From positions 6,014,001-6,078,000 of the forward strand of contig NZ_CP119520.1 of the NCBI RefSeq assembly GCF_029223865.1: DNA of 64,000 nt, in the 5' to 3' direction. The position numbers were made by a program, and so were the translations under genes. The DNA is from Telluria mixta (GTDB lineage: Bacteria > Pseudomonadota > Gammaproteobacteria > Burkholderiales > Burkholderiaceae_D). The notes under the pieces were generated by a model. The model made no database searches. It saw only the letters and a program-made list of their open reading frames with translations, and was not told where the DNA came from. Each line of letters begins with the position of its first letter. Within the stretch, counting starts at the first letter, position 1. Below, in pieces: positions 56,061-64,000 of this stretch.

Positions 56061-56843
56061 TCAGGTCCTCGCGGCCTTGAACAGGTTGAAGAAATTCTCG
56101 GTGGTGCGGTCGGCGATCTCGCGCAACGGGACATCCTTCAACGTGGCGATGTACTCCGCCACGTGCGCCACATAGCCCGGCTCGTTCATCTTGCCGCGGA
56201 ACGGCACGGGCGCGAGGTAAGGCGAATCCGTCTCGATGAGGATACGGTCGAGCGGCACCGCCTTCGCCACCGCCTGCAGGTCCTTCGCGCTCTTGAACGT
56301 CACGATGCCCGAGAACGAAATATAGAAGCCCATCCCGATGGCGGCCTGGGCCACTTCCAGCGACTCCGTGAAGCAGTGCATGACGCCCGCGACGCCGCCC
56401 TTGTCCGTGCCCGCGCCTTCTTCGCGCATGATGCGGATCGTGTCTTCGCTGGCCGAACGCGTGTGGATGATCAGGGGTTTGCGCGTCTCGCGCGATGCGC
56501 GGATGTGCGTGCGGAAACGCTCGCGCTGCCACTCGAGGTCGCCTTCCAGCCGGTAATAATCGAGCCCCGTCTCGCCGATCGCGATGACCTTCGGGTGATC
56601 CGCCAGCTCGACCAGCTGCGCGACGGTAGGCTCGGGCGTGTCCTCGTAATCGGGATGCACGCCGACGGAGGCATAAATGTGCGGATATTGCTCGGCCAGC
56701 GCGAGCACGCTGGGGAACTCCGGCAGGTCGACGGAGACGCACAGCGCGTGCGAGACCTTGTTCTCGGCCATCTTGGCCAGGATCTCCGGCATCCGGGCGG
56801 CCAGTTCCGGGAAATTGATGTGGCAGTGGGAATCGATATACAT
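56061..56843 (-). CDS. tatD: TatD family metal-dependent hydrolase/DNase
   Basis: A 260-residue TIM-barrel hydrolase. The metal sites are DSHCHIN (residues 4-10), GETGLDYYRL (Glu about 92), IIHTRSAS, MHCFTES and ETDSPYLAPVPFRGK. The ATG at 56843 starts exactly at the family beginning MYIDSHCHIN. TatD-type enzymes are 3'-5' exonucleases/deoxyribonucleases. It follows GNAT, pilZ and holB on the same strand after a repeat-containing gap. Confidence 0.88.
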   Translation of the reverse strand: MYIDSHCHINFPELAARMPEILAKMAENKVSHALCVSVDLPEFPSVLALAEQYPHIYASVGVHPDYEDTPEPTVAQLVELADHPKVIAIGETGLDYYRLEGDLEWQRERFRTHIRASRETRKPLIIHTRSASEDTIRIMREEGAGTDKGGVAGVMHCFTESLEVAQAAIGMGFYISFSGIVTFKSAKDLQAVAKAVPLDRILIETDSPYLAPVPFRGKMNEPGYVAHVAEYIATLKDVPLREIADRTTENFFNLFKAART

Positions 56844-56882
56844 CCCGATATTGTACGCGAGGCGCCATCGGCTCGCCGCCCA

Positions 56883-56966
56883 CCGTCGTTCCCGCGTAGG
56901 CGGGAACCCCATTTCCTCGCGTCAACGCTACGTAAAATTGGGCCCCTGCCTTCGCAGGGGCGACGG
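56883..56966. repeat. Composite palindromic repeat (GTTCCCGC...GCGGGAAC type)
   Basis: Two hairpins, GTTCCCGC-GTAG-GCGGGAAC (56888-56907) and CCCCTGC-CTTC-GCAGGGG (56943-56960), are enclosed by CCGTCG and CGACGG. This is the common dispersed 'CGTTCCCGCG.AGGCGGGAAC' repeat of betaproteobacteria. It splits the tatD block from the GNAT gene and lacks T tracts. Confidence 0.7.
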
Positions 56967-56976
56967 TCTTGGGGTC

Positions 56977-57495
56977 TCAGGCCACGCGCTTGCCCAGGAT
57001 GATCAGGTCCCGCTCGATGCCATCCAGGTTCGCCACGCGCGGGAAATGTGCCCACGTATCGAACCCGTATTTGCGGAACAGTCCGAGGCTCGGCGCGTTG
57101 TGCCCGAAGATAAACCCGAGCAAGGTATGCACGTTCACATTCGGCGCGAACGCCATCGCCTGTTCCAGGCAGTACCGACCGACACCCTTGCCGCGCCATG
57201 CTTCCGCGATATAGATCGACAGCTCGGCCGTGCCCGAGTATGCCGGACGGCCGTAGAAATTCGAATACGAGCACCAGCCGATCACGGCCGGGCTGTCGGA
57301 CGCATCGGCCGCGTCATGGATCACCCATAGCGGACGGCGTTCCGGCGTGTGGTCGTTGAACCAGCCTTCGCGCGATTGCACGGTGACGGGTTCGGTGTCC
57401 GCCGTGACTTCGCGCGACGCGATGGTGGAGTTGTAGATGTCGACGATGACGGGCAGGTCTTCGATGCGGGCGAGGCGGTGTACGTAGGACGGCAT
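56977..57495 (-). CDS. GNAT acetyltransferase, phosphinothricin-acetyltransferase-like
   Basis: A 172-residue N-acetyltransferase. It opens HRLARIEDLPVIVDIYNSTI, typical of the phosphinothricin/methionine-sulfoximine branch. AELSIYIAEAWRGKGVGRYC holds the acetyl-CoA pyrophosphate loop (RGKGVG), and FIFGHNAPSLGLFRKYGF is motif B. I chose the ATG at 57495 where homology begins; upstream in-frame codons run back into pilZ. It probably acetylates a small amine such as methionine sulfoximine. It has been inserted between pilZ and tatD, which are usually adjacent. Confidence 0.78.
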   Translation of the reverse strand: MPSYVHRLARIEDLPVIVDIYNSTIASREVTADTEPVTVQSREGWFNDHTPERRPLWVIHDAADASDSPAVIGWCSYSNFYGRPAYSGTAELSIYIAEAWRGKGVGRYCLEQAMAFAPNVNVHTLLGFIFGHNAPSLGLFRKYGFDTWAHFPRVANLDGIERDLIILGKRVA

Positions 57496-57511
57496 GGTGA
57501 AGCCAAAAAAA

Positions 57512-57913
57512 TTACAGGGTATGGGTGGCGCGTGACGAACGCAGCGCGGCGCCAAGGATTTCTTCGATGCGCAGGCGGGCACGCTGCCCGGTCTCGTCGG
57601 CCGGGAAGTGCACGCCAATGCCTTGCGCCTTGTTGTTGTTCGCACCGGCCGGCGTGATCCACGCGACCTTGCCGGCGATCGGGTATTTGTTCGGGTCGTC
57701 CATCAGCGACAGGATCAGATAGATCTCGTCGCCGATCTTGTACGGCTTGTTGGTCGGCACGAACATGCCGCCATTCTTCAGGAACGGCATGTAGGCCGCG
57801 TACAGGGCGGCTTTTTCCTTGATGGCGAGCGACAATACGGACGGCCGCACCGGCTGGGGCGCGTTCGGATCCGCGGGCAGGCCGCTGATCGGACCGTTCG
57901 GAGATACGCTCAT
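57512..57913 (-). CDS. pilZ: PilZ domain protein, type IV pilus assembly PilZ
   Basis: A 133-residue PilZ protein. Core segments are RPSVLSLAIKEKAALYAAYM, NGGMFVPTNKPYKIGDEIYL and VAWITPAGANNNKAQGIGVH. The N-terminus lacks the RxxxR c-di-GMP-binding motif, as in the original Pseudomonas PilZ that works in pilus assembly without binding c-di-GMP. Two ATGs are adjacent (57916, 57913); AAGGA favours the second. It follows holB by 22 bp, the usual order. Confidence 0.85.
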   Translation of the reverse strand: MSVSPNGPISGLPADPNAPQPVRPSVLSLAIKEKAALYAAYMPFLKNGGMFVPTNKPYKIGDEIYLILSLMDDPNKYPIAGKVAWITPAGANNNKAQGIGVHFPADETGQRARLRIEEILGAALRSSRATHTL

Positions 57914-57935
57914 CATCTTCCTTTCATCGATCAGG

Positions 57936-58961
57936 TCACTGAGGACCGCAGCGGGCAGTGTAATCAAGCAACATGTCTTCGACAAACAGTTTCGGAGACA
58001 GGGGGTGATCGGCCACGGCGCGGCGTTCGTTCGTGGACTTGATCGCCTGCAGCAGGTTAGCCACGTGCACGCGCCCAGCCAACGCCGCGAGTTCCCGCTG
58101 ATATCTCGGATAATACCGGATCACTCCGGACAGCTTGTACGAAAACACGTCATACAGCCACCGCTGCTGCCACGCGACGAGCGACGCCAGCGGCGCCTTG
58201 CTCAATTTGTCAGCACTGCGCAACGCCGCATCCACGCTCGGTTGCGCGAGCACCTGCAGCAGGCTGTCGAGCTCATCGCGGCTGCCCGTCTCGGCCTGGG
58301 CCAGCGCCGCGAGCGGTGCACCGCCCTGTTCGCGCAGCCAGCCGTCCGCATCGGTGACGCCCTGCGCCCCCAGCCAGGCCAACGCCTGGGCGTGGTCCGG
58401 CATCGGCAAGGCGAACTTGCGGCAGCGCGACAGGATGGTCGGCAGCAGCCGGTCCAGCCCGTTCGATGCCAGCAGGAACACGGTCCCTGGCGGCGGTTCC
58501 TCGAGCGTCTTGAGCAGCGCGTTCGACGCCGGCATGTTCAGCGCCTCGGCCGGATACAGCACGACGACGCGCAGGCCCTGGCGGTGTGTCGAGATGTTCA
58601 TGAAATCGGCCAGTGCGCGCACCTGCTCGATCTTGATCTCTTTCGACGCCGTCTTCGACTTCGTTTTTTTCTCTTCCGCCGGCGCCTCGTCGCCCTCGGC
58701 AGCGGGCGCTTCGTCCTCCATCGCTTCCGGCCGCACGCGGCGGTAGTCGGGGTGATTGCCCTGGACAAACCAGCCGCACGACGCGCATGCGCCGCACGCG
58801 TGGCCGTCGGGCCTCACGTTTTCGCACAGCAGCGCCTGCGCGAACGCTTCAATAAAATCGGCCTTGCCGATGCCGGACGGGCCGTAGAAGAGGATGGCGT
58901 GCGGCAGCCGCACGCGCATCGCCTGCAGCCGCGTCCACGCGTCTTCTTGCCACGGGTACAT
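57936..58961 (-). CDS. holB: DNA polymerase III delta' subunit HolB
   Basis: A 341-residue clamp-loader subunit: P-loop-like AILFYGPSGIGKADF, zinc-binding CGACASCGWFVQGNHPDYR, and LLKTLEEPPPGTVFLLAS with the SRC motif in ILSRCRKF. Between the zinc motif and the next helix is an insertion of about 35 residues rich in Glu/Ala then Lys (APAAEGDEAPAEEKKTKSK), longer than usual and probably a disordered loop. The ATG at 58961 lies 2 bp after the tmk stop. Essential for replication. Confidence 0.88.
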   Translation of the reverse strand: MYPWQEDAWTRLQAMRVRLPHAILFYGPSGIGKADFIEAFAQALLCENVRPDGHACGACASCGWFVQGNHPDYRRVRPEAMEDEAPAAEGDEAPAEEKKTKSKTASKEIKIEQVRALADFMNISTHRQGLRVVVLYPAEALNMPASNALLKTLEEPPPGTVFLLASNGLDRLLPTILSRCRKFALPMPDHAQALAWLGAQGVTDADGWLREQGGAPLAALAQAETGSRDELDSLLQVLAQPSVDAALRSADKLSKAPLASLVAWQQRWLYDVFSYKLSGVIRYYPRYQRELAALAGRVHVANLLQAIKSTNERRAVADHPLSPKLFVEDMLLDYTARCGPQ

Positions 58962-58963
58962 GC

Positions 58964-59599
58964 TCACAGCCAGGTCTCCAGCGCGGCCTGCAGCGCGGCG
59001 CGCACCTCGTCGATGGTCTTCGTCGAATCGATGACGACGATGCGGCCCTGCGATTCGGCCGCGCGGCGCAGGTATTCGCCCCGCACGCGCGCAAAGAAAT
59101 CGGCCTGTTCCATCTCGAACTTGTCGAGCGTGCGCGAGGCGGACAGGCGGGCTTTCGCCACGTCCAGCGGGACGTCGAACAGCAGGGTCAGGTCCGGCTG
59201 CAGGTGCGGATGCACCCATTGTTCCAGCGCGTCCAGCTTGGCACGATCGAGACCGCGTCCGCCGCCCTGGTAGGCGAAGCTGGCATCCGTGAAGCGGTCG
59301 GACAAGACCCAGTCGCCGCGCGCGATGGCCGGTTCGACGACTTGCGCCACGTGTTCGCGCCGGCTGGCGAACATGATGAGGGCTTCCGTCTCGAGGTGCA
59401 TCTTTTCGTGCAGCACGAGGTCGCGCAGCTTTTCGCCGAGCGGCGTGCCGCCCGGCTCGCGCGTCGACACGACCCGCTTGCCCGCGCCCTTCAGCAGCGA
59501 GGTGACGTAGCCGATGTGCGTCGACTTGCCGGCGCCGTCGATGCCTTCGAAGGTGATGAAGCGCCCGCGGGTGGCATCGTTCTGGTTCATTGGATTCAT
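58964..59599 (-). CDS. tmk: Thymidylate kinase
   Basis: A 211-residue dTMP kinase: P-loop [13 protein letters not shown] (about 18-30), DR(Y/F) motif [18 protein letters not shown], and [14 protein letters not shown]. It makes dTDP from dTMP for DNA synthesis. ATGs at 59599 and 59590 are both usable. It is 6 bp after mltG and 2 bp before holB, the conserved mltG-tmk-holB order. Confidence 0.92.
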   Translation of the reverse strand: MNPMNQNDATRGRFITFEGIDGAGKSTHIGYVTSLLKGAGKRVVSTREPGGTPLGEKLRDLVLHEKMHLETEALIMFASRREHVAQVVEPAIARGDWVLSDRFTDASFAYQGGGRGLDRAKLDALEQWVHPHLQPDLTLLFDVPLDVAKARLSASRTLDKFEMEQADFFARVRGEYLRRAAESQGRIVVIDSTKTIDEVRAALQAALETWL

Positions 59600-59605
59600 T
59601 CGTAA

Positions 59606-60607
59606 TTACTGCGACTGGTTGCGCTGGTACTGGTTCACGGCCTTGTTGTGCTCATTCAGGTTGACCGAGAAGTGGCTGGTGCCATCGCCGCGCGACACGA
59701 AGTACAGGGCTTCCGTCTTCGCGGGCGCCGTCGCGGCGGCGAGCGATTGCACGCCCGGCAGCGCGATCGGCGTCGGCGGCAAACCGGCGCGCGTATAGGT
59801 ATTGTACGGGGTGTCCGTCTCGAGATCCTTTTTGCGGATCTTGCCGTCATATTTATCGCCCATGCCGTAGATGACGGTGGGGTCGGTCTGCAGCAGCATG
59901 CCGGCCTTCAGGCGGTTCACGAAGACGCCCGCGATCATCCCGCGTTCGCTCTTCTGGCCCGTTTCCTTTTCCACCAGCGAGGCCATGATCAAGGCCTGGT
60001 AGGGCTCCGTGTACGGCAGGCCCGGATCGCGTTTTTCCCACGCGGCCTTCAGGCGCTTCATCATCATCTCGTGTGCCTGCCGGTAGATCGACAGGTCGCT
60101 CGCGTTCTTCGCGAACAGATACGTATCGGGGAAGAACAGGCCTTCCGGTGCCTTGTAGTCCGGCGCGATCTTCGCCAGCAACTCCTGGTCGGACAGTTTC
60201 GCGGTCTCGTGTTTCAGGTTCGGCGCCGCATCGATGGCCTGCCGCATCTGGCGGAACGTCCAGCCCTCGATGATCGTCAGCGATTCCTGCGCGAACTCGC
60301 CGCGCACGAGCTGCGTGAGGAGGCGGCGCGGGGACGTATCCGGCTTCAGCTCGTAGCTGCCGGCCTTGATCTGGCCGGCCTTGCCGGTGACGCGCGCCAG
60401 CACCCCGAACAGGAACGGGTTGACGGGCACGCCGGCCGTCGCCATCTGCTGCGCGGCGCCCGCGACACCGCTGCCCTGCGCGATGGCGAACGGGATGACG
60501 GCCGCGTTGCCCGGCGTGATCGGCTGCTTGCTCCACCACTGGAAGCCGGCGCCGGCACCGACGGCCACGATGACGCCTGTGACGATGAGTTTTTTTATGA
60601 ATGCCAT
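59606..60607 (-). CDS. mltG: Endolytic peptidoglycan transglycosylase MltG
   Basis: A 333-residue YceG/MltG protein: N-terminal membrane anchor LIVTGVIVAVGAGAGF, a LysM-like region with GSYELKPDTSPRRLLTQLVR, and the catalytic Glu in ASLVEKETGQKSERGMIAGV. The conserved end GLPPTPIALPGVQSLAAATA precedes YFVSRGDGTSHFS. It cuts nascent glycan strands at the inner membrane and so limits their length. The ATG at 60607 is where family homology begins. First gene of the block, divergent from ygfZ. Confidence 0.9.
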   Translation of the reverse strand: MAFIKKLIVTGVIVAVGAGAGFQWWSKQPITPGNAAVIPFAIAQGSGVAGAAQQMATAGVPVNPFLFGVLARVTGKAGQIKAGSYELKPDTSPRRLLTQLVRGEFAQESLTIIEGWTFRQMRQAIDAAPNLKHETAKLSDQELLAKIAPDYKAPEGLFFPDTYLFAKNASDLSIYRQAHEMMMKRLKAAWEKRDPGLPYTEPYQALIMASLVEKETGQKSERGMIAGVFVNRLKAGMLLQTDPTVIYGMGDKYDGKIRKKDLETDTPYNTYTRAGLPPTPIALPGVQSLAAATAPAKTEALYFVSRGDGTSHFSVNLNEHNKAVNQYQRNQSQ

Positions 60608-60710
60608 GCTGGACCTGGTTTTTTGCCGTCGTCGGCGCATTTTCGAAGGCGAACTTATAATGAGGCCGTAATCATAAAGCCGATACAGCCAAACCGGAAA
60701 TAATTCGTGT

Positions 60711-61769
60711 ATGAACCATTGGATCGAACACCTCGCCACCCTGGGCGCCCGCTTTCATCCCGATAGCCCGACGCAAGTCGAGGACTTCGGCCGCGTGCTC
60801 ACTACCGCCGACCTCGAACGCGGTATCGTCGCCTCCGTCACCGACCTGGGCCTGATTGGCATCGCCGGCGACGACGCCGCCAGTTTCCTCCACAACCAGC
60901 TCACCAACGACGTGGAGCACCTCGGCACCTCCGAAGCGCGTCTCGCCGGCTATTGCACGCCGAAGGGCCGCCTGCAGGCCACGTTCCTGATGTGGCGCGA
61001 TGCGGAGAGTATTTACCTGCAACTGCCGCGCGCCATCCAGGCGCCGCTGCAGAAGCGCCTGACGATGTTCGTGCTGCGCGCGAAAGCGAAGCTGCGCGAC
61101 GCCACCGACGAACCGGCCCGCGCGGCCGTCCTCGGCCTGGGCGGCGCGGCGGCGGCCGATGCGCTGCGCGAGCGCGTCGGCACCCTGCCCGACGCTCCCT
61201 ACGCGAAGATCGACGGCGACGCCGGCACCGTGATCCGTCTCGCCGACGCGTTCAACCAGCCGCGCTACCTGTGGCTGACCACGGCCGATAATGCCATCGC
61301 CGCGCTGTCCGCGTGGAAGGACGCGCTCGCGCTGGGCGGCAACGCAGCCTGGCAACTGGCGGCCATCCACGCCGGCGTCCCGCAGATCGGCCCCGGCACG
61401 CAGGAACAGTTCGTGCCGCAGATGGTCAACTACGAGCTGCTCGGCGGCGTCAATTTCAAAAAGGGCTGCTACCCGGGCCAGGAAATCGTCGCCCGCAGCC
61501 AGTACCTCGGCAAGCTGAAACGGCGCACGGCGCTCGCCACACTGCCTGACGCGGCCGCGCGTCCCGGCGACGAAGTCTATTCCGTCACCGACCCGGACCA
61601 GCCGTCGGGCATGATCGTCAACGCGGCGCCGAACGGCGCGGGCGGGGCCGATGCCCTCGTCGAGATCAAGCTCGCGGCACTGGACGGCGACGTGCGCCAC
61701 GGCTCGGCCGGGGGCACGAAGCTGGATTTCCTGCCGCTGCCGTACGCGCTCGACGCGCTTGACGTTTGA
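60711..61769 (+). CDS. ygfZ: Folate-binding protein YgfZ, iron-sulfur cluster assembly factor
   Basis: A 352-residue GcvT-like protein with the YgfZ signature FKKGCYPGQEIVAR (about residues 253-266), whose Cys is required for function in E. coli. The N-terminal folate-domain part has GIAGDDAASFLHNQLTNDV and GYCTPKGRLQATFL. It helps maintain some iron-sulfur enzymes, with tetrahydrofolate. It is divergent from mltG and followed at 5 bp by the DUF4936 gene. Confidence 0.88.
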   Translation: MNHWIEHLATLGARFHPDSPTQVEDFGRVLTTADLERGIVASVTDLGLIGIAGDDAASFLHNQLTNDVEHLGTSEARLAGYCTPKGRLQATFLMWRDAESIYLQLPRAIQAPLQKRLTMFVLRAKAKLRDATDEPARAAVLGLGGAAAADALRERVGTLPDAPYAKIDGDAGTVIRLADAFNQPRYLWLTTADNAIAALSAWKDALALGGNAAWQLAAIHAGVPQIGPGTQEQFVPQMVNYELLGGVNFKKGCYPGQEIVARSQYLGKLKRRTALATLPDAAARPGDEVYSVTDPDQPSGMIVNAAPNGAGGADALVEIKLAALDGDVRHGSAGGTKLDFLPLPYALDALDV

Positions 61770-61774
61770 CGCTC

Positions 61775-62053
61775 ATGATCGACCTGTACGTCTATTACAA
61801 GGTGCGCGAGCTTGACGCCGCCGCGCTGGCGCCGCGCGTGCGCGCGCTGCAGGACAGCGTCGGCGTGCCGGCGCAGTTGAAGCGTCGGCCCGAAGCCAGC
61901 GCCGGCCTGCAGACCTGGATGGAAGTGTATCCGGGCGTGGACGATGCCTTTCCCGCGCGGCTCGAAGACGCGGCCCGCAGTGCCGGCCTGGCATCCCTCA
62001 TCGAGGGTCCCCGCCGCGCCGAAATCTTCATGGATCTCCCAACATGTGCCTGA
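61775..62053 (+). CDS. DUF4936 family protein
   Basis: A 92-residue protein beginning MIDLYVYYKVRELDAAALAP, with GVPAQLKRRPEASAGLQTWM and EVYPGVDDAFPARLE, as in DUF4936, a betaproteobacterial family of ferredoxin-like fold with no known role. The ATG at 61775 is chosen; the reading frame is open a little upstream. Its 3' end overlaps the NRDE gene by 10 bp, so the three genes ygfZ-DUF4936-NRDE form one transcript. Confidence 0.72.
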   Translation: MIDLYVYYKVRELDAAALAPRVRALQDSVGVPAQLKRRPEASAGLQTWMEVYPGVDDAFPARLEDAARSAGLASLIEGPRRAEIFMDLPTCA

Positions 62054-62802
62054 TCGTTTTTGCCTGGCGCGTGATCCCGGGCCTGCCGCTGGTCGCCTGC
62101 GCCAACCGCGACGAATACTATGATCGTCCCGCCACCCCGGCCGGCCCTTGGCCGGACGCACCCAACATCATCGCGGGCCGCGACCTGCGCGGCGGCGGCA
62201 GCTGGATGGGTGTGACGAAGGATGGTCCGAACGGTCCGAAATTCGCCGCCCTCACCAACATCCGCGCCCCCAGCGACTGGCGCACGGACGCGCCCACGCG
62301 CGGCGCCCTCGTCGCCGATTTCCTCAAGGGCGACGAGGAGGCGGAGGCGTACCTCGCCCGCATCGCGCCCGGTGCGGATGCCTTCAACGGCTTCAACCTG
62401 ATCCTCGGCGATGCCGCCGGCATGTACTGGTTCTCGAACCATGCCGGGGACGACCCGCGCAACGGCAAGGCGCTGGAGCCGGGCATCTACGGCGTCTCGA
62501 ACGGCCTGCTGGATGCGCCCTGGCCCAAGGTCGTGCGCACCAAGGCGACGTTCGCCAGCCTGCTGCTGCAGGGCGCGCCGGAAGAAGCGTATTTCGAAAT
62601 GCTGGCCGATACGACCCGCGCCCCGGACATGCGCCTGCCCGACACGGGCGTCCCGCTCGACCTGGAACGCCAGCTGTCCGCCGTCTGCATCGAGATCCCG
62701 GGCTACGGCACCCGCACGTCGACCGTCGTCAAGCTGTATGGCGACGACGAGCCGGAGCTGCACGAACGCATCCTGAAACCTTGCGACCAGGCCGCAGCCT
62801 GA
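62044..62802 (+). CDS. NRDE family protein (TANGO2-like)
   Basis: A 252-residue protein with the N-terminal Cys at residue 2 (MCLIVFAWRVIPGLPLVACA) and the name-giving ANRDEYYDRPA. GGGSWMGVTKDG and FAALTNIRAPSDWR follow, then YGVSNGLLDAPWPKV. The fold is that of N-terminal nucleophile hydrolases. The eukaryotic homologue TANGO2 is linked to haem or lipid handling; the bacterial role is not settled. It overlaps the DUF4936 gene. Confidence 0.85.
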   Translation: MCLIVFAWRVIPGLPLVACANRDEYYDRPATPAGPWPDAPNIIAGRDLRGGGSWMGVTKDGPNGPKFAALTNIRAPSDWRTDAPTRGALVADFLKGDEEAEAYLARIAPGADAFNGFNLILGDAAGMYWFSNHAGDDPRNGKALEPGIYGVSNGLLDAPWPKVVRTKATFASLLLQGAPEEAYFEMLADTTRAPDMRLPDTGVPLDLERQLSAVCIEIPGYGTRTSTVVKLYGDDEPELHERILKPCDQAAA

Positions 62803-62888
62803 TTTGATGGCCCCTCCCGTGGGGGCAGGAATTTCCGCAGCGCACTGCTAACCTTGTTGCCTTACAGTAACAACAAAAGGAGCAGAGA

Positions 62889-64000
62889 ATGCGCAAGGCA
62901 ATCAAGGTATTGGCCGGACTGACGCTGATGGCAGCGCTGCCGGCGATGGCAACCACCCCGGGCACGCAGCCGAAGTGGGTCACGGGCTATTACGGCGGCT
63001 ATTTCTGGGACAACGCCGACTACCAGAAACCCGAGCACGTCGACATGACGGCGCTGACGCACTTCGTGTTCGCCCGCATCGGCCCGGGCGGCGGCAAGTC
63101 GGGCCAGCCGGGCGAGATCGTCCTGGGCGGGGGCAACGCCCACGACAACCGCGACGTCGGCCCCGGCGCCGCCTACGACTGGACCGTCGAGGAATTCCTG
63201 GTCAGGCGCGCGCACCAGGCAAACATCAAGGCCCTGATCATGCTGGGCGGCGAAGGCGACAATGCGGGCTTCCTCGCGTCGGCCGCGCCGGCCGTGCGGC
63301 CGACGTTCGTGAAGAACCTGGTCGACTACATGGTCGCGAAGGACTACGACGGCATCGACGTCGACTGGGAAGGCCTCGACAGCAAGAACCCGGACGAGGC
63401 GGCGCTGCTGGAAGCCCTCGTGATCGACCTGCGCAAGGAAGCGAACGCGCGGCCGCGCTACCAGAACAGCCCGGTGATCATCACGTACCCGGCCGGGAAC
63501 ATCAACACGAACATCGACAAGGTGACGCCGCACGACGTGCGCATGACGACCCTCGTCGACCAGTACAACTTCATGAGCTATGGCGTGGGCTGGTTCGGCC
63601 AGGGCTGGTACAGCAATACGTTCTCGCCGTTGACGGGACACACGGAACACCGGCCCGTCTCGATCGCCGGCACGATCCAGGCCTATGTCGACGCCGGGGT
63701 ACCCCGCTCGAAGCTGGCCATGGGCATCGGCTTCTACGGCGCGAACTACGCGCCGCCGTTCACGGGCCCGAACCAGGAGACGGACGGTGACCTCGGCAAA
63801 TGGTCGGTCCTCGACTACCGCTGGAGCTACACGATGCTCCATAAATACGGCTACCTGGACAAGGGCATCTACGCGTGGGACGCGCCCACGCAGACGAGCT
63901 ACCGCGTCTACCCGGGCGGCTACACGCCGGCCGACCGTCCGGACTGGGCCAGCGGCTACATCAGCTACGAGGAACCGGCGACCATCGCCGCCAAGGGCGC
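62889..64000 (+). CDS. GH18 chitinase, C-terminus beyond window
   Basis: 370 residues are visible. Signal peptide 1-21 (MRKAIKVLAGLTLMAALPAM), then the GH18 barrel: WVTGYYGGYFWDN at the start, LTHFVFARIGPG, IKALIMLGGEGDNAG, and the catalytic DxxDxDxE in YDGIDVDWEGLD (Glu about 159). The substrate-binding VDQYNFMSYGVGWF and SKLAMGIGFYGANY follow. It should cut chitin oligomers outside the cell. AAAGGAGCAG precedes the ATG. An 86-bp gap to the NRDE gene contains a GCCCC/GGGGGC hairpin without a T tract. Any carbohydrate-binding module would lie past the window end. Confidence 0.88.
   Translation, partial: MRKAIKVLAGLTLMAALPAMATTPGTQPKWVTGYYGGYFWDNADYQKPEHVDMTALTHFVFARIGPGGGKSGQPGEIVLGGGNAHDNRDVGPGAAYDWTVEEFLVRRAHQANIKALIMLGGEGDNAGFLASAAPAVRPTFVKNLVDYMVAKDYDGIDVDWEGLDSKNPDEAALLEALVIDLRKEANARPRYQNSPVIITYPAGNINTNIDKVTPHDVRMTTLVDQYNFMSYGVGWFGQGWYSNTFSPLTGHTEHRPVSIAGTIQAYVDAGVPRSKLAMGIGFYGANYAPPFTGPNQETDGDLGKWSVLDYRWSYTMLHKYGYLDKGIYAWDAPTQTSYRVYPGGYTPADRPDWASGYISYEEPATIAAKG

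Overview
The window is GC-rich DNA with tightly packed genes, many overlapping by ATGA. It looks like a betaproteobacterium of the Burkholderiales, most like Oxalobacteraceae/Massilia. The evidence is the mltG-tmk-holB-pilZ-tatD block (59.6-56.1 kb, minus strand), an LpxO-type lipid A hydroxylase, DUF6139 and DUF4936 proteins, and a furan-catabolic (hmf) cluster of Cupriavidus type. I saw no rRNA, tRNA or CRISPR array. The genus is an inference from gene content, not from a marker gene.

Region 1 (1-8.0 kb) holds an old-yellow-enzyme flavin oxidoreductase cut by the window edge, a DUF5335 protein, a three-subunit molybdenum aldehyde oxidoreductase of PaoABC type (middle subunit frameshifted), an LtrA-like membrane protein, a VOC protein and an alpha/beta hydrolase. 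Region 2 (8.16-19.4 kb) is a compact catabolic operon: MFS transporter, molybdenum hydroxylase (large subunit fused to a CoxG/SRPBCC domain, FAD subunit, 2Fe-2S subunit), acyl-CoA synthetase, UbiD-type decarboxylase, UbiX-type prenyltransferase and a crotonase-fold enzyme, with a convergent LysR regulator. This set matches the hmfABCDE plus hmfFG genes for 2-furoate and 2,5-furandicarboxylate. With the Pao-type enzyme upstream, a route furfural -> furoate -> furoyl-CoA -> 2-oxoglutarate can be drawn.

Region 3 (19.5-34.7 kb) is mixed: SGNH hydrolase, TonB-dependent receptor with an unusual glycine-rich C-terminal tail, secreted TPR-type protein, patatin-like protein, small basic protein, catalase-like protein plus FdhD divergent from a YdeP-type molybdopterin oxidoreductase, a MerR-type HTH fused to a receiver domain, and the U32 protein RlhA.

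Region 4 (34.9-48.1 kb) is the most striking part. Two successive, paralogous six-gene modules each consist of a sigma-54 activator, a secreted Gly/Ala/Asn-rich low-complexity protein, a small secreted protein ending in a shared IQNSGANVLIQNATI motif, a C39-type cysteine peptidase, another small secreted protein, and an outer-membrane beta-barrel with an N-terminal coiled coil. The peptidase/small protein/barrel order and features match FapD-FapE-FapF of the Pseudomonas functional amyloid system. The fibre subunits are replaced by Gly-rich proteins. Each Gly-rich gene is preceded by a well-spaced -24/-12 sigma-54 promoter and followed by a terminator hairpin inside the operon.

Region 5 (48.06-49.75 kb) is an IS4-family insertion sequence with a perfect 10-bp target duplication, set inside REP-like GGGGTCAGA repeats. 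Region 6 (49.8-64 kb) carries lpxO, small proteins, a vanadium-haloperoxidase/PAP2-like protein, a methyltransferase, a PAS-GGDEF diguanylate cyclase, an ankyrin protein, the conserved tatD-GNAT-pilZ-holB-tmk-mltG block, ygfZ, a DUF4936 protein, an NRDE protein and a GH18 chitinase cut by the window end.

Five genes or sites show single-base contractions in G or C runs (2904, 34515, 35561, 41066, 41347). The uniform type suggests sequencing or assembly errors rather than five independent pseudogenisation events.
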